64,000 bases of DNA from Lysobacteraceae bacterium (GCA_004143945.1 SEHB01000002.1:1-64000), one strand, 5' to 3'; positions 48,521 through 56,688 are shown, counted from the stretch's first letter. Program-made: numbers and translations. The notes: a model not told the origin generated them from the sequence alone.

Positions 48521-49539
48521 GCCGCGCCTGCGCCGGCCGCGCCGAACGGCAGCCGCAGCGTGAACACGGTGGCGCCGGGGCGGCCGGCGTGTTCGAGATC
48601 GCCGCCGTGCTCGAGCGCGACCTCGCGCGCGAGCGCGAGGCCGAGGCCGGTGCCGCCCGCGCGCGCGGACACCAGCGGCTCGAACAGGCTGTCGGCGATC
48701 GCCGCGGGAACGCCGCGGCCGTCGTCGACGAGGTCGATGCGCAGCGCGAGGCCCGCGTGGTCGCCGAGCCGCGCATGGTGCTCGGCGCGCGTGCGCCAGG
48801 CCAGTTCGCGCGCGCCTGCTTCGACCGCGTTGCGCGCGAGGTTCAGCAGCGCCTGCTGCACGCGATCGGCATCGAGCGGAAGCGCAGGCAGGCTCGGGTC
48901 GTAGTCGCGCCGCACGCGCGGCGCATCCTCGCTCGCACCGACCAGCGCGATCACGCGCTCGATCACCTCATGCGGATTGACCTCGGCCAGGCGCAGCCGC
49001 GCGCGCTGGTGCAGCAGGCGATCGGACAGCGCCGCGAGGCGATCGGCCTCGCCTACGATGAGGCCCGCGAGGTCGGCCGCGGCCGCATCGCCCGCGCGCC
49101 GCTGCAGCAGCTGGGCCGCGCCGCGCAGGCCCGCGAGGGGATTCTTGACCTCGTGCGCGAATCCGCGCAGCGATTCGGACAGGCGCGCGCCAGCGGCCGC
49201 ATCGGCCAATGCAGGATGCACTTCGAGCAGCACGCCAGCGGGCGCCAGCGGCGTCAGCGCGACGTCCGCGCCGCGCTCGCCGATCGCGCTGCGCAGGCGC
49301 GCGCCGCGCAGCCAGACGCGTCGCTGCTCGGCGAGCGCGCGCGAGGCCGCGTCGCGCAGGCGCGGCGGCTGCGCGTCGATGAGCGCGAGGGGTTCGCCGC
49401 GCCACGCGCGCGCGCCCGCGCCGAGCCACTCGTGCATCGCCGGATTGATCGCGCGCAGGTCGAGCTGCGAATCGACCAGGGCCATCGCGGTCGCGAAGGG
49501 TTCGAGGTCGGGGCAGCTGGGGTCGCTCGGCGGGCGCAT
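48517..49539 (-). CDS. ntrB: NtrB-type nitrogen sensor histidine kinase
   Basis: Cytoplasmic sensor kinase NtrB (GlnL), which phosphorylates NtrC when nitrogen is scarce. The 340-residue protein has a PAS-like N-terminal part (about 10-110), an H box with H129 in GFAHEVKNPLAGLRG and the ATPase boxes NLARNAVEAG, DDGRGVPA and GTGLGLALAREVALEHGG. Start is ATG at 49539. A 17-bp NtrC-type palindrome lies directly upstream and would cover the ribosome-binding region. ntrC follows in a coupled operon. Confidence 0.92.
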   Translation of the reverse strand: MRPPSDPSCPDLEPFATAMALVDSQLDLRAINPAMHEWLGAGARAWRGEPLALIDAQPPRLRDAASRALAEQRRVWLRGARLRSAIGERGADVALTPLAPAGVLLEVHPALADAAAGARLSESLRGFAHEVKNPLAGLRGAAQLLQRRAGDAAAADLAGLIVGEADRLAALSDRLLHQRARLRLAEVNPHEVIERVIALVGASEDAPRVRRDYDPSLPALPLDADRVQQALLNLARNAVEAGARELAWRTRAEHHARLGDHAGLALRIDLVDDGRGVPAAIADSLFEPLVSARAGGTGLGLALAREVALEHGGDLEHAGRPGATVFTLRLPFGAAGAGAA

Positions 49540-49556
49540 TGCACCATGATAGTGCA
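49540..49556. promoter_or_regulatory. NtrC-type binding palindrome at the ntrB start
   Basis: TGCACCATGATAGTGCA has perfectly inverted TGCAC/GTGCA arms. It matches the NtrC consensus (TGCAC, seven bases, GTGCA) known from enterobacterial glnA and glnL promoters. It touches the ntrB start codon and would fit autoregulation of ntrBC or control of the divergent YceI gene. Confidence 0.7.
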
Positions 49557-49643
49557 GCAGGCGCCTGTCGATCCGCGCGCCGCGCATTCGTCGACGACGA
49601 GCCATCGCGCCGTGCGCGATCCATCCAGCCTCGAGGAACCTGC

Positions 49644-50240
49644 ATGTCCCTGCCCACGAATGTCCTGCTCGCCGCCGTCTTCGTCGCCGTCCCGGCGCTC
49701 GCGGGCGCTGCCGAGGTCGTCTACGAGATCGATCCGGCCCACACCTACCCGAGCTTCGAGGCCGACCACATGGGCCTGTCTTCCTGGCGCGGCAAGTTCA
49801 ACGCCAGCAGCGGGCGCATCGTGCTCGATCGCGAGGCCGGTCGCGGCACGGTCGACGTCGCGATCGACATCGCGAGCATCGACTTCGGGCATGACGAGAT
49901 GAATGCGAAGGCGCGCACGGCGGAACTGTTCGACGCGGACACGTTCCCGCAGGCCCGTTACCGCGGCCGCCTCGCTGGCTTCGTCGGCGGTGCGCCGACG
50001 CGCGTCGACGGCACGCTCGAGCTGCACGGCAAGACGCAGCCGCTCTCGCTCTCGATCGACCGCTTCACGTGCATGAAGCACCCGATCATGCCGCGCGAAC
50101 TCTGCGGCGCCGATGCGTCCGCGGTGCTCGACCGCGCGGCGTTCGGCATCGATGCGGGCAAGGACTACGGCTTCGACATGAAGGTCGTGCTCAAGATCCA
50201 GGTCGAAGCGCTGGGTCCGGAGCCGGCGTCCGCGCCCTGA
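49644..50240 (+). CDS. YceI-family periplasmic protein, copy 2
   Basis: Exported lipocalin-like YceI protein, 198 residues, with a signal peptide (about 1-22, ending LAGA). The conserved core includes YEIDPAHTYPSFEADHMGL, FGHDEMNAKARTAELFDADTF, LELHGKTQPLSLSI and AAFGIDAGKDYGFDMKVVLK. It is a closer match to canonical E. coli YceI than the copy at 39766. GAGG lies 7 nt before the ATG at 49644. It diverges from ntrBC, with the NtrC-type site between. Confidence 0.9.
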   Translation: MSLPTNVLLAAVFVAVPALAGAAEVVYEIDPAHTYPSFEADHMGLSSWRGKFNASSGRIVLDREAGRGTVDVAIDIASIDFGHDEMNAKARTAELFDADTFPQARYRGRLAGFVGGAPTRVDGTLELHGKTQPLSLSIDRFTCMKHPIMPRELCGADASAVLDRAAFGIDAGKDYGFDMKVVLKIQVEALGPEPASAP

Positions 50241-50266
50241 GCGAAGCGGCTGCAGCGCCCCCTTTC

Positions 50267-50456
50267 CGTTCGCGCTGAGCGCAGCGGCCGCAGGCGGCGG
50301 AGTCGAAGCGAATGCCTGCAATGGTTGGCATGCGGCCCTTCGACTCCGGCCTTCGGCCTGCGCTCAGGGCGAACGGCGAGGGAAGCGTTCGTGCTGAGCT
50401 CAACGGCTGCAGCCCCCTTCCGTCCGCACTGAGCGCAGCCGCCGCAGGCCCGCCAC
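50267..50456. repeat. Cluster of REP-like palindromic repeats
   Basis: The 363-nt gap between YceI and the ACP gene (50241-50603) contains four related segments. Copy A (50267-50310) includes CGCTGAGCGCAGCGGCCGCA. Copy B (50337-50376) is its approximate inverse and contains CCTGCGCTCAGGGCGAACGG. Copies C (50387-50412) and D (50421-50456) are shorter and diverged. The pattern of TTCGACTCC and GCTCAGGGCGAAC resembles dispersed intergenic repeats of gammaproteobacteria. No transposase-like gene is nearby. Confidence 0.65.
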
Positions 50457-50523
50457 TTTTCCGTTCACGCCGGGCGCGGCGGCCGCGGCCGCGGACTCGA
50501 CGCGTGGCCGCCCGGTTTTGGTG

Positions 50524-50529
50524 CACAAT
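50524..50529 (+). promoter_or_regulatory. Possible -10 box upstream of the ACP operon
   Basis: CACAAT followed by TGCGC lies 75 nt before the ACP start. It is A/T-rich within a GC-rich gap but has no clear -35. Confidence 0.25.
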
Positions 50530-50603
50530 TGCGCTTCTTGCGGCCGCGATGGCCCGGCGCGGCGCGCCGGTTGCGGCGGCGCACACCAGGGGGCGTCCGG
50601 GCA

Positions 50604-50852
50604 ATGGAGCACAAGCGTCAGATCAAGCAGTTCGTGCTGAAGAATTACCTGTTCACCGAGGACGAGTCGGCGCTCGGCGACGGCGACTCGCTGATCCGCG
50701 GCGGCACGGTCGATTCGACCGGGATGCTCGAACTGATCGCGCACCTCGAGGAAACCTACGCCATCAAGGTCGCCGACGCGGAGATGGTGCCCGCGAACTT
50801 CGACTCGATCGACGCGATCGGCGACTACGTCGCGCGCAAGCTCCCGGCCTGA
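50604..50852 (+). CDS. Acyl carrier protein
   Basis: An 82-residue acyl carrier protein with the phosphopantetheine attachment Ser38 in VDSTGMLELIAHLEE. The usual DSL reads DST, as is common in specialised ACPs. The protein is acidic and helical throughout. It lies first in a tight operon (ACP, acyl-AMP ligase, NadE-like, GNAT), which suggests it carries a dedicated acyl group rather than serving general fatty-acid synthesis. The ATG at 50604 is chosen from the family length. Confidence 0.85.
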   Translation: MEHKRQIKQFVLKNYLFTEDESALGDGDSLIRGGTVDSTGMLELIAHLEETYAIKVADAEMVPANFDSIDAIGDYVARKLPA

Positions 50853-50891
50853 CATGGTGTCCCGACGGCGCCGCGACCGCACCCGGCGCCG

Positions 50892-52442
50892 ATGACGGCG
50901 ATGCACGGTTCGGCCCTTCCGTGGCTGCTCGATCGCGTCGCGCAGCACGCGCAGGCGACGCCCACGCGCGTCGCGATCAACGACGGTGCGCGCACGCTCG
51001 ACCATGGCGCGCTCTGGCGTGATGCACGCCGTTTCGCGGCACGCCTGCGCGCACTCGGCGTCGTGCCGGGCGATCGGCTCGCGCTGATCCTGCCGAACGG
51101 TGTCGAGGCGGTCATCGCGACCTACGGCGGCTGGCTCGCCGGCGCGGCCGTGGTGCCGCTCAACGCACAAGCCAAGGCACGCGACTTCGAGCCATGGCTG
51201 CGCCATGCCGACGCGCGCGTCGTCGTGCACGAGGCGGATCATCGCGATGCGTCGCTCGCGGTTGCGGCGCTCGATCCGCGGCCGCACGCGATCGTGACGC
51301 GCGGCGCCGCCGCGGGAGCACTCGACTGGGACAGCGCGCTCGCGATCGAGGCCGCGCCGCCCGCGCCGCCGTCCGGTCCCGACGCGCTCGCGCTGATCCT
51401 CTACACCTCGGGCACCACCGGACGACCCAAGGGCGTGATGCTGTCGCATGCGAACCTCGCCGCGAACGTGCAGGCGATCATCGCCTACCTCGGCCTCGGC
51501 GCGAGCGACAGCACCGTCTCGGTCCTGCCGTTCTACTACTCCTACGGTTCGTCGGTGCTGCACACGCATCTCGCAGCGGGCGCGCGCGTCGTGCTCGAGG
51601 CGAACACGGTGTTCCCGCACCTCGTGGTCGAGGCGATCGCGCGCGAGCGCGTGACCGGCTTTTCCGGCGTGCCTTCCACGTTCCTGCTGCTGCTCAACCG
51701 CGTGACGCTGGCCGACCACGACCTGTCCTCGCTGCGTTACCTGACCCAGGCAGGCGGCGCGATGGCGCCCGCGGTCGCGGCGCGGCTGCGCGCGGCGTTG
51801 CCGGACGCGCGCCTGTTCGTGATGTACGGCCAGACCGAAGCGACCGCGCGGCTCTGCTACCTGCCGCCCGAGCGCCTCGATGACAAGCCGGGTTCGGTCG
51901 GCATCCCGGTCGCCGGCGTCGAGGTGGAGATCCGCGACGAGCACGGCGGCGTGCTGCGCGCGGACGAGGTCGGCGAAGTGCACGTGCGCGGGGCGAACGT
52001 GATGCAGGGCTACTGGCAGGATCCCGCACTGACGCGCGAAGTGCTCGACCGGGGCTGGCTGCGCACGGGCGACATGGGCCGCCTCGACGCGGACGGCTTC
52101 CTGTTCCTGTCCGGACGGCGCAGCGACATGATCAAGACCGGCGCCCACCGCGTGCATCCGCAGGACGTCGAGGAAGTCATCGCCGAATTGCCCGAGGTCG
52201 CGGAGGTCGCGGTCGTCGGCGTCGACGATGCGCTGCTCGGTCAGGTCATCAAGGCCTGCATCGTGCCCGTCGACGGCGCCGGGCTCGTGCCCGACCGCAT
52301 CAAGGCGCATTGCCGCGAACGGCTCGCGGGCTACAAGATCCCGAAGTTCGTCGAATTGCTGTCGACGCTGCCGAAGACGGCATCGGGCAAGATCCGGCGT
52401 GCCGAGCTCGGCACGCCTTCCACACCGGGGGAGGTCTCGTGA
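50892..52442 (+). CDS. AMP-dependent acyl-CoA/acyl-ACP ligase
   Basis: A 516-residue adenylate-forming enzyme that activates a carboxylic acid as acyl-AMP and transfers it to CoA or a carrier protein. The ATP loop LYTSGTTGRPKGV, YGQTEATARLCYLPP, RTGDMGRLDADGFLFLSGR and the C-terminal lysine in TLPKTASGKIRR are all present. It resembles ligases associated with exosortase loci. It lies 39 nt after the ACP gene, which is its likely acceptor. Its stop overlaps the next start (TGATG). An ATG at 50901 is an alternative start. Confidence 0.85.
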   Translation: MTAMHGSALPWLLDRVAQHAQATPTRVAINDGARTLDHGALWRDARRFAARLRALGVVPGDRLALILPNGVEAVIATYGGWLAGAAVVPLNAQAKARDFEPWLRHADARVVVHEADHRDASLAVAALDPRPHAIVTRGAAAGALDWDSALAIEAAPPAPPSGPDALALILYTSGTTGRPKGVMLSHANLAANVQAIIAYLGLGASDSTVSVLPFYYSYGSSVLHTHLAAGARVVLEANTVFPHLVVEAIARERVTGFSGVPSTFLLLLNRVTLADHDLSSLRYLTQAGGAMAPAVAARLRAALPDARLFVMYGQTEATARLCYLPPERLDDKPGSVGIPVAGVEVEIRDEHGGVLRADEVGEVHVRGANVMQGYWQDPALTREVLDRGWLRTGDMGRLDADGFLFLSGRRSDMIKTGAHRVHPQDVEEVIAELPEVAEVAVVGVDDALLGQVIKACIVPVDGAGLVPDRIKAHCRERLAGYKIPKFVELLSTLPKTASGKIRRAELGTPSTPGEVS

Positions 52443-53425
52443 TGACGTTGAGCTGGAACGTACTGGACATCGATTACGCGGCCGAAGCCGACCGCATCGC
52501 GCAGCGCCTGCGCGAGATCACCGCGCGTGAGCTGCACAAGCGCGGCCTCGTCGTCGCGATCTCGGGCGGCATCGATTCGTCCTGCAGCATCGCGCTCGCG
52601 GTGCGCGCGCTCGGGCCCGAGCGCGTGTTCGCGCTGATCCTGCCCGAGCGCGATTCCTCCGACGACAGCGGCGTGCGCGCGCGGATCCTCGCCGAGCATC
52701 TCGGCGTGCGCGTCGAAGCCGTCGACATCGCTCCTGCGCTCGCGGCGATCGGCTGCTATGCCGAACGCGACGCCGCGGTGCGCCGCGCGCTGCCCGAGTA
52801 CGGCGAGGGCTGGCGCTTCAAGATCGTCATCGACGGCGGCATCGAGGGGCGCATCAACCGCTTCCGCCTCGTCGCGGTTTCGCCCGCGGGCGAAACGGTG
52901 GACCGGCCGCTCGGCCTCGCCGAGTACCTGCAGATCGTCGCCGCGACGAACTTCAAGCAGCGCATCCGCAAGACGCTCGAGTACTACCACGCGGATCGCC
53001 TCAACTACGGCGTGGTCGGCACGCCGAACCGGCTCGAGTACGACCAGGGCTTCTTCGTCAAGAACGGCGATGGATCGGCCGACGTGAAGCCGATCGCGCA
53101 CCTGTACAAGACCCAGGTCTACGGCATGGCGCGCCACCTCGGACTGCCCGAGGGCGTCTGCGCCGCAGTGCCGACGACCGACACGTACAGCCTCGAGCAG
53201 GGCCAGGACGAGTTCTACTTCGCGCTGCCGTACCGCTCGATGGACCTCGCGCTGTGGGCGCTGAACCACTCGCTTCCCGCGTCCGAACTCGCGCGCGTGC
53301 TCGAGATCACGCCGGCGCAGGCCGAGGCGGTCTACGAGGACATCCGCACCAAGCGCCGCACCACGCGCTACCTGCACGCGCGGCCGATGCTGGTCGGCGA
53401 GGTCGCGGAGCTGGACCTGCACTGA
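52442..53425 (+). CDS. NadE-like ATP-dependent synthetase (ammonia ligase)
   Basis: A 327-residue N-type ATP-pyrophosphatase related to NAD synthetase, with no glutaminase domain. The P-loop is SGGIDSS, and TNFKQRIRKTLEYYHADRL, GTPNRLEYDQGFFVKNGDG and SADVKPIAHLYKTQV align with NadE. It is longer than ammonia-dependent NadE (about 270) because of an extra segment around residues 120-150. NAD synthesis is one reading. Amidation of an activated acid in the cluster is another. Translationally coupled to both neighbours (TGATG at each junction); GGGGGAGG lies upstream. Confidence 0.8.
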   Translation: MTLSWNVLDIDYAAEADRIAQRLREITARELHKRGLVVAISGGIDSSCSIALAVRALGPERVFALILPERDSSDDSGVRARILAEHLGVRVEAVDIAPALAAIGCYAERDAAVRRALPEYGEGWRFKIVIDGGIEGRINRFRLVAVSPAGETVDRPLGLAEYLQIVAATNFKQRIRKTLEYYHADRLNYGVVGTPNRLEYDQGFFVKNGDGSADVKPIAHLYKTQVYGMARHLGLPEGVCAAVPTTDTYSLEQGQDEFYFALPYRSMDLALWALNHSLPASELARVLEITPAQAEAVYEDIRTKRRTTRYLHARPMLVGEVAELDLH

Positions 53426-54471
53426 TGGCCGAGGTCGCGCCCGCGCCGATCTATGCGATCGAGGGCGGCGACGTCGCGCGCGACCGCGAGCGCGTGCTCG
53501 CGATCTGGCGCGGCAACCTCGGACGCGACACGCGCATGCAGGCGAAGTACGACTGGTTCTACGCCTCGTGCCCATACGGCGAGCCGCTGCTGTGCCTGCT
53601 GCGCCACCTGCCCGACCACAGCCTCGTCGGCGCGGCGGCGGCGGGACCCCGCCGCATGCTGCGCGGCGGCGTGCAGATCGACGCCGGCGTGCTGGTCGAC
53701 CTCGCGGTCACCACCGAGCACCGCTCGCTCGGCCCAGCGCTGATGCTGCAGTCGGCGCTCGCGGATGCGGGCGTGCGCCGTTACGACGTGCTGTACGGTT
53801 TCCCGAATCCGAAGGCGGCCGCGGTGTTCAAGCGCGTCGGTTACGCGAAGCTCGGCGAAATCGTGCGGCATGCGCGCGTGCTGCGCCACGCGCGCTACGT
53901 CGCGCGGCGATTGCCGCGCCTGTTCGCGCCGTTCGCGGGCGCCGTGCTCGATGCGCGCGCGTGGCTGCGCGATGCCTGGCCCAGGCGCGGAGCGCCGCGC
54001 GTCGAGGCGCACTGGACCGATCGCGCCGATGCGCGCTTCGATGCGCTGTGGGCACGCTCGCCGCACGGCGATGCGCTGGTCGCGGTGCGTGACGCGGCAT
54101 TCGCGCAGTGGCGCTTCGATGCCTCGCCGCTCGCGAACACGCGCTACCTGCTGCTGCTCGATGCGGCCGACCAGACCCTGCGTGCGTGGTTCGCGTGCCA
54201 GGTCGAGGACGAGGTGCTGCACGTGCGCGACTTCTGGTCCGACGACGCCGCGAGCGGCATCGGCGCAGCCTGCGTCGATGCGCTGCTGCGCGCCGCGCGC
54301 GCCGCGCGGCATGTCGCAGTATCGGTCGAATACGCGGGCGCCGAGGCGAAGCTCGCGGGCTGGCACGCGAACGGCTTCATCGAGCGCAGCCGGCGCCCGG
54401 TATTCGGGCGCATGCGCGACGACACCGCTACGATCGAGCTGCACCTGACTTCGGCGGACGAGGACGAGTAA
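53425..54471 (+). CDS. GNAT-like acyltransferase in the ACP operon
   Basis: A 348-residue protein with a GNAT-like N-terminal half (about 1-150, with LLCLLRHLPDHSLVGAAAAG, VLVDLAVTTEHRSLGPALML and GFPNPKAAAVFKRVGY). The second, weaker half contains YLLLLDAADQTLRAWFACQV and a final acyltransferase-like stretch. It resembles double-GNAT or FemAB-type proteins found in exopolysaccharide loci. The start ATG overlaps the NadE-like stop (TGATG), placing it as the last gene of the four-gene operon. Substrate is unknown. Confidence 0.72.
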   Translation: MAEVAPAPIYAIEGGDVARDRERVLAIWRGNLGRDTRMQAKYDWFYASCPYGEPLLCLLRHLPDHSLVGAAAAGPRRMLRGGVQIDAGVLVDLAVTTEHRSLGPALMLQSALADAGVRRYDVLYGFPNPKAAAVFKRVGYAKLGEIVRHARVLRHARYVARRLPRLFAPFAGAVLDARAWLRDAWPRRGAPRVEAHWTDRADARFDALWARSPHGDALVAVRDAAFAQWRFDASPLANTRYLLLLDAADQTLRAWFACQVEDEVLHVRDFWSDDAASGIGAACVDALLRAARAARHVAVSVEYAGAEAKLAGWHANGFIERSRRPVFGRMRDDTATIELHLTSADEDE

Positions 54472-54480
54472 CGCGCCACG

Positions 54481-54589
54481 GCTCGGGGCTGAAGCCCCTC
54501 CCACACGATTCGCGCCGGCTGCGAGCAGACAGAGTGCTCCGACATCTCGAAACGCTACGGATCTTGTGGGAGGGGCTTCAGCCCCGAGC
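54481..54589. repeat. Perfect 25-bp inverted repeat (REP-like pair)
   Basis: Arms at 54481-54505 and 54565-54589 are exact reverse complements. The core of each is GGGGCTGAAGCCCCTCCC, itself partly palindromic. They lie 59 nt apart between the convergent GNAT-like and deacetylase genes. Similar GGCTTCAGCC units are dispersed in xanthomonad genomes. The pair could form a long stem or act as a bidirectional terminator. Confidence 0.85.
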
Positions 54590-54654
54590 TCTTCGCACGA
54601 AGACCCGGATTGATGCGTGGCGGTCGCGCGGCGTCATGCGCCGAACTTCCCGAT

Positions 54655-55659
54655 TCAGACCAGGCGCCCGCACGGCTTGCGGAACAGCAACAACGCGAGC
54701 AGGTCCGCGCGAAAGCCCCCGCGTGCATCGACGATGCCGGTCTGATCGAAGCCGACGCGCCCGAGCAACCAGCCCGGCGTCGGATCAATCGGATTGAGGA
54801 TCGGGTCGCTCGTGAACACGAGCTCGTAGCCAGCGTCGTGCGCGCGCCGCGCGATCGCGGCGTCGTAGCGGCCGTGCGGGAACGACATAGTGGTCGGCGC
54901 GCGGCCGCCTTCGAGGTGCGCCGCGACTTCGACGCGCGCACCGCCGAGTTCGGCGTCGAGATCGTTCGCGCGCGTCATCGGCGTGTGCGTCTTGCCGTGC
55001 AGGCCGACCGCGATGCCGCCGCGTTCGAGCACCTTGAGCTCCTCCGCGGTCGCCATGTGGCGCAGGCCGTCGTCCATCACGCCCGCGAACGGCGCGAGCG
55101 TGCGCTCGCGCGTGTCGTCGTCGAGCGTTTCGAGTCGCGCGATCGTGCGACGCAGGCCGCCGATGCCTTCGGCGACGGGTTCGGGCTGCGGCAGCGCGGC
55201 CGCGAGTTCGGCGAGCTTGAACTTGCCGAGGCGCCAGGCGCCGACCAGGCGTTCCTGGAAGAACGCGGTGCGACGCCCGACCACGTCGGCGACGACGAAC
55301 AGCAGCCCCGGCATCGCCGCGCGCTGCAGGCGCGGCAACGCATGATCGACGTTGTCGGCCCAGCCGTCGTCGAACGTGATCAGCAGCGCGCGGTCCGGCA
55401 GGCGCGCGCCGCCGCTGCGCGCGGCGATCACCGCCTCGGTCGACACCACGTGGTAGTGGCGGCGGAAGAACGCGAGGCAGCGGTCGAGCAGCCCGGCTTC
55501 GAGCGTGTAGTCGGGATCGCACGAGGCCCAGCGCGGATCGCTCGGCTCGAGCACGCGGTGGAACATGATCACCGTGAGCGTGCGGCGATTGCGCAGGCGG
55601 TGGTAGAGGCCGAGCAGCCCGCTACCATAGAGCGTCTTCTTGACGAGGTCCGACAGCAT
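54655..55659 (-). CDS. Polysaccharide deacetylase
   Basis: A NodB-fold deacetylase predicted to remove acetyl groups from a surface polysaccharide. The 334-residue protein has TVIMFHRVL, the metal-site motif LITFDDGWADN, HGKTHTPMTR and SFPHGRYDA. The HxxxH ligands are in HGKTHTPM. No signal peptide is evident, in line with the cytoplasmic members in exosortase-type loci. Its ATG at 55657-55659 shares the CATG palindrome with the divergent glycosyltransferase start, so the 5' regions must overlap. Confidence 0.85.
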   Translation of the reverse strand: MLSDLVKKTLYGSGLLGLYHRLRNRRTLTVIMFHRVLEPSDPRWASCDPDYTLEAGLLDRCLAFFRRHYHVVSTEAVIAARSGGARLPDRALLITFDDGWADNVDHALPRLQRAAMPGLLFVVADVVGRRTAFFQERLVGAWRLGKFKLAELAAALPQPEPVAEGIGGLRRTIARLETLDDDTRERTLAPFAGVMDDGLRHMATAEELKVLERGGIAVGLHGKTHTPMTRANDLDAELGGARVEVAAHLEGGRAPTTMSFPHGRYDAAIARRAHDAGYELVFTSDPILNPIDPTPGWLLGRVGFDQTGIVDARGGFRADLLALLLFRKPCGRLV

Positions 55660-56587
55660 GACGACGGCAGGTCCGGAGGTTTCCGCCATCATACCGACCT
55701 GGAACCGGCGCGAGCTGGTCGCGCATGCGATCCGCGGCGTGCTCGCCCAGACGCGTCCGGTGGAGGAGATCATCGTCGTCGACGACGGCTCCACCGACGG
55801 CACCGGCGAGGCGCTCGCGGCCGAGTTCGGCGATCGCATCGTCTACGTGCGCCAGCCGAACGCGGGCGTGTCCGCCGCCCGCAACCGCGGCCTGTCGATG
55901 GCGCGCGGGCGCTACCTCGCGCTGCTCGACAGCGACGACGAGTGGCTGCCCGAGAAGACCGCGCGCCAGGTCGAATGGCTCGAGGCGCATCCGGACTTCG
56001 GCATGGTGCTCTGCGACGTCGAGCGCATCGACGCCGAGCGCCGTCGCATCGACTTCCTCGGCCGCCGCGCGATCCTGCCCGAGGACGGCTGGGTGCTGGC
56101 CGAGGTGCTCGCGAATCCCGCGCTGGCGCCGGTGTCGGCGATGTTCCGGCGCGAGGTATACGCCGACGTCGGCGGCTTCGATGAGTCGCTGCGCACGGCC
56201 GAGGACCTCGACTTCCACCTGCGCATCGCGCGGCGCTGGCAGATCGGGGTGGTCGACGCGCCGCTCGCGCGTGCGATCCGCGGCCACGACGGCCTGTCCG
56301 CGCTCGCGCAGACCTACGACGACTACACGCGCGTGATGGAACGCGCGGTCGCGGGCGCGAGCGAAATGGTGCCGCAGGCGTTGCGCGACCGCGCGCTCGC
56401 GGCGACCTACCTGCGCAATGCGCGCGGGATGGTGTTCGCGGGCCGCTGGCGCGACGCATGGACCTGGGCGCGCAAGGCGTCACGCACGTCGCACGATCCC
56501 GGCGTGCGGCGCGAGGTACGCGGGTTGTGGAAGGTTGCAGCGCGGCGGTTCGCGGGCGGACTCGTGCGCAGGCGCAAGCCCTCGTAG
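55658..56587 (+). CDS. Family 2 glycosyltransferase
   Basis: A 309-residue GT-A fold glycosyltransferase adding a sugar from a nucleotide donor during polysaccharide synthesis. It has VSAIIPTWNRREL, VDDGSTDGTGE, RNRGLSMARG, the metal-binding LDSDDEWLP and EDLDFHLRIARRW. GAGG lies 9 nt before the ATG at 55658. That start overlaps the start codon of the divergent deacetylase. A TTG at 55640 is an alternative start but would place the 5' end further inside the other gene. No membrane segment is visible. Confidence 0.87.
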   Translation: MTTAGPEVSAIIPTWNRRELVAHAIRGVLAQTRPVEEIIVVDDGSTDGTGEALAAEFGDRIVYVRQPNAGVSAARNRGLSMARGRYLALLDSDDEWLPEKTARQVEWLEAHPDFGMVLCDVERIDAERRRIDFLGRRAILPEDGWVLAEVLANPALAPVSAMFRREVYADVGGFDESLRTAEDLDFHLRIARRWQIGVVDAPLARAIRGHDGLSALAQTYDDYTRVMERAVAGASEMVPQALRDRALAATYLRNARGMVFAGRWRDAWTWARKASRTSHDPGVRREVRGLWKVAARRFAGGLVRRRKPS

Positions 56588-56590
56588 GCC

Positions 56591-56609
56591 GGACGCGCGC
56601 AGCGCGGCC
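56591..56609. repeat. Short dispersed repeat, copy 2
   Basis: GACGCGCGCAGCGCGGCCG is identical to 25740-25758. It lies 4 nt after the glycosyltransferase stop, ahead of the convergent sugar dehydrogenase gene. Confidence 0.5.
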
Positions 56610-56688
56610 GCTCTTCGCACCCGACACGCACGCGCGCCAGACGGCCGTGCGAATGCACCGGCCCACCTTCGGTCGTGCAGCCTGCGTC

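Noticed and set aside
50241-50603. CRISPR-like array in the repeat-rich gap
   Set aside because: The units are few, diverged and inverted, with no equal spacers and no cas genes; they fit REP-type repeats.
54610-56184. Plus-strand frame of 524 codons across the deacetylase gene
   Set aside because: Antisense to a polysaccharide deacetylase with intact NodB motifs; no family resemblance.
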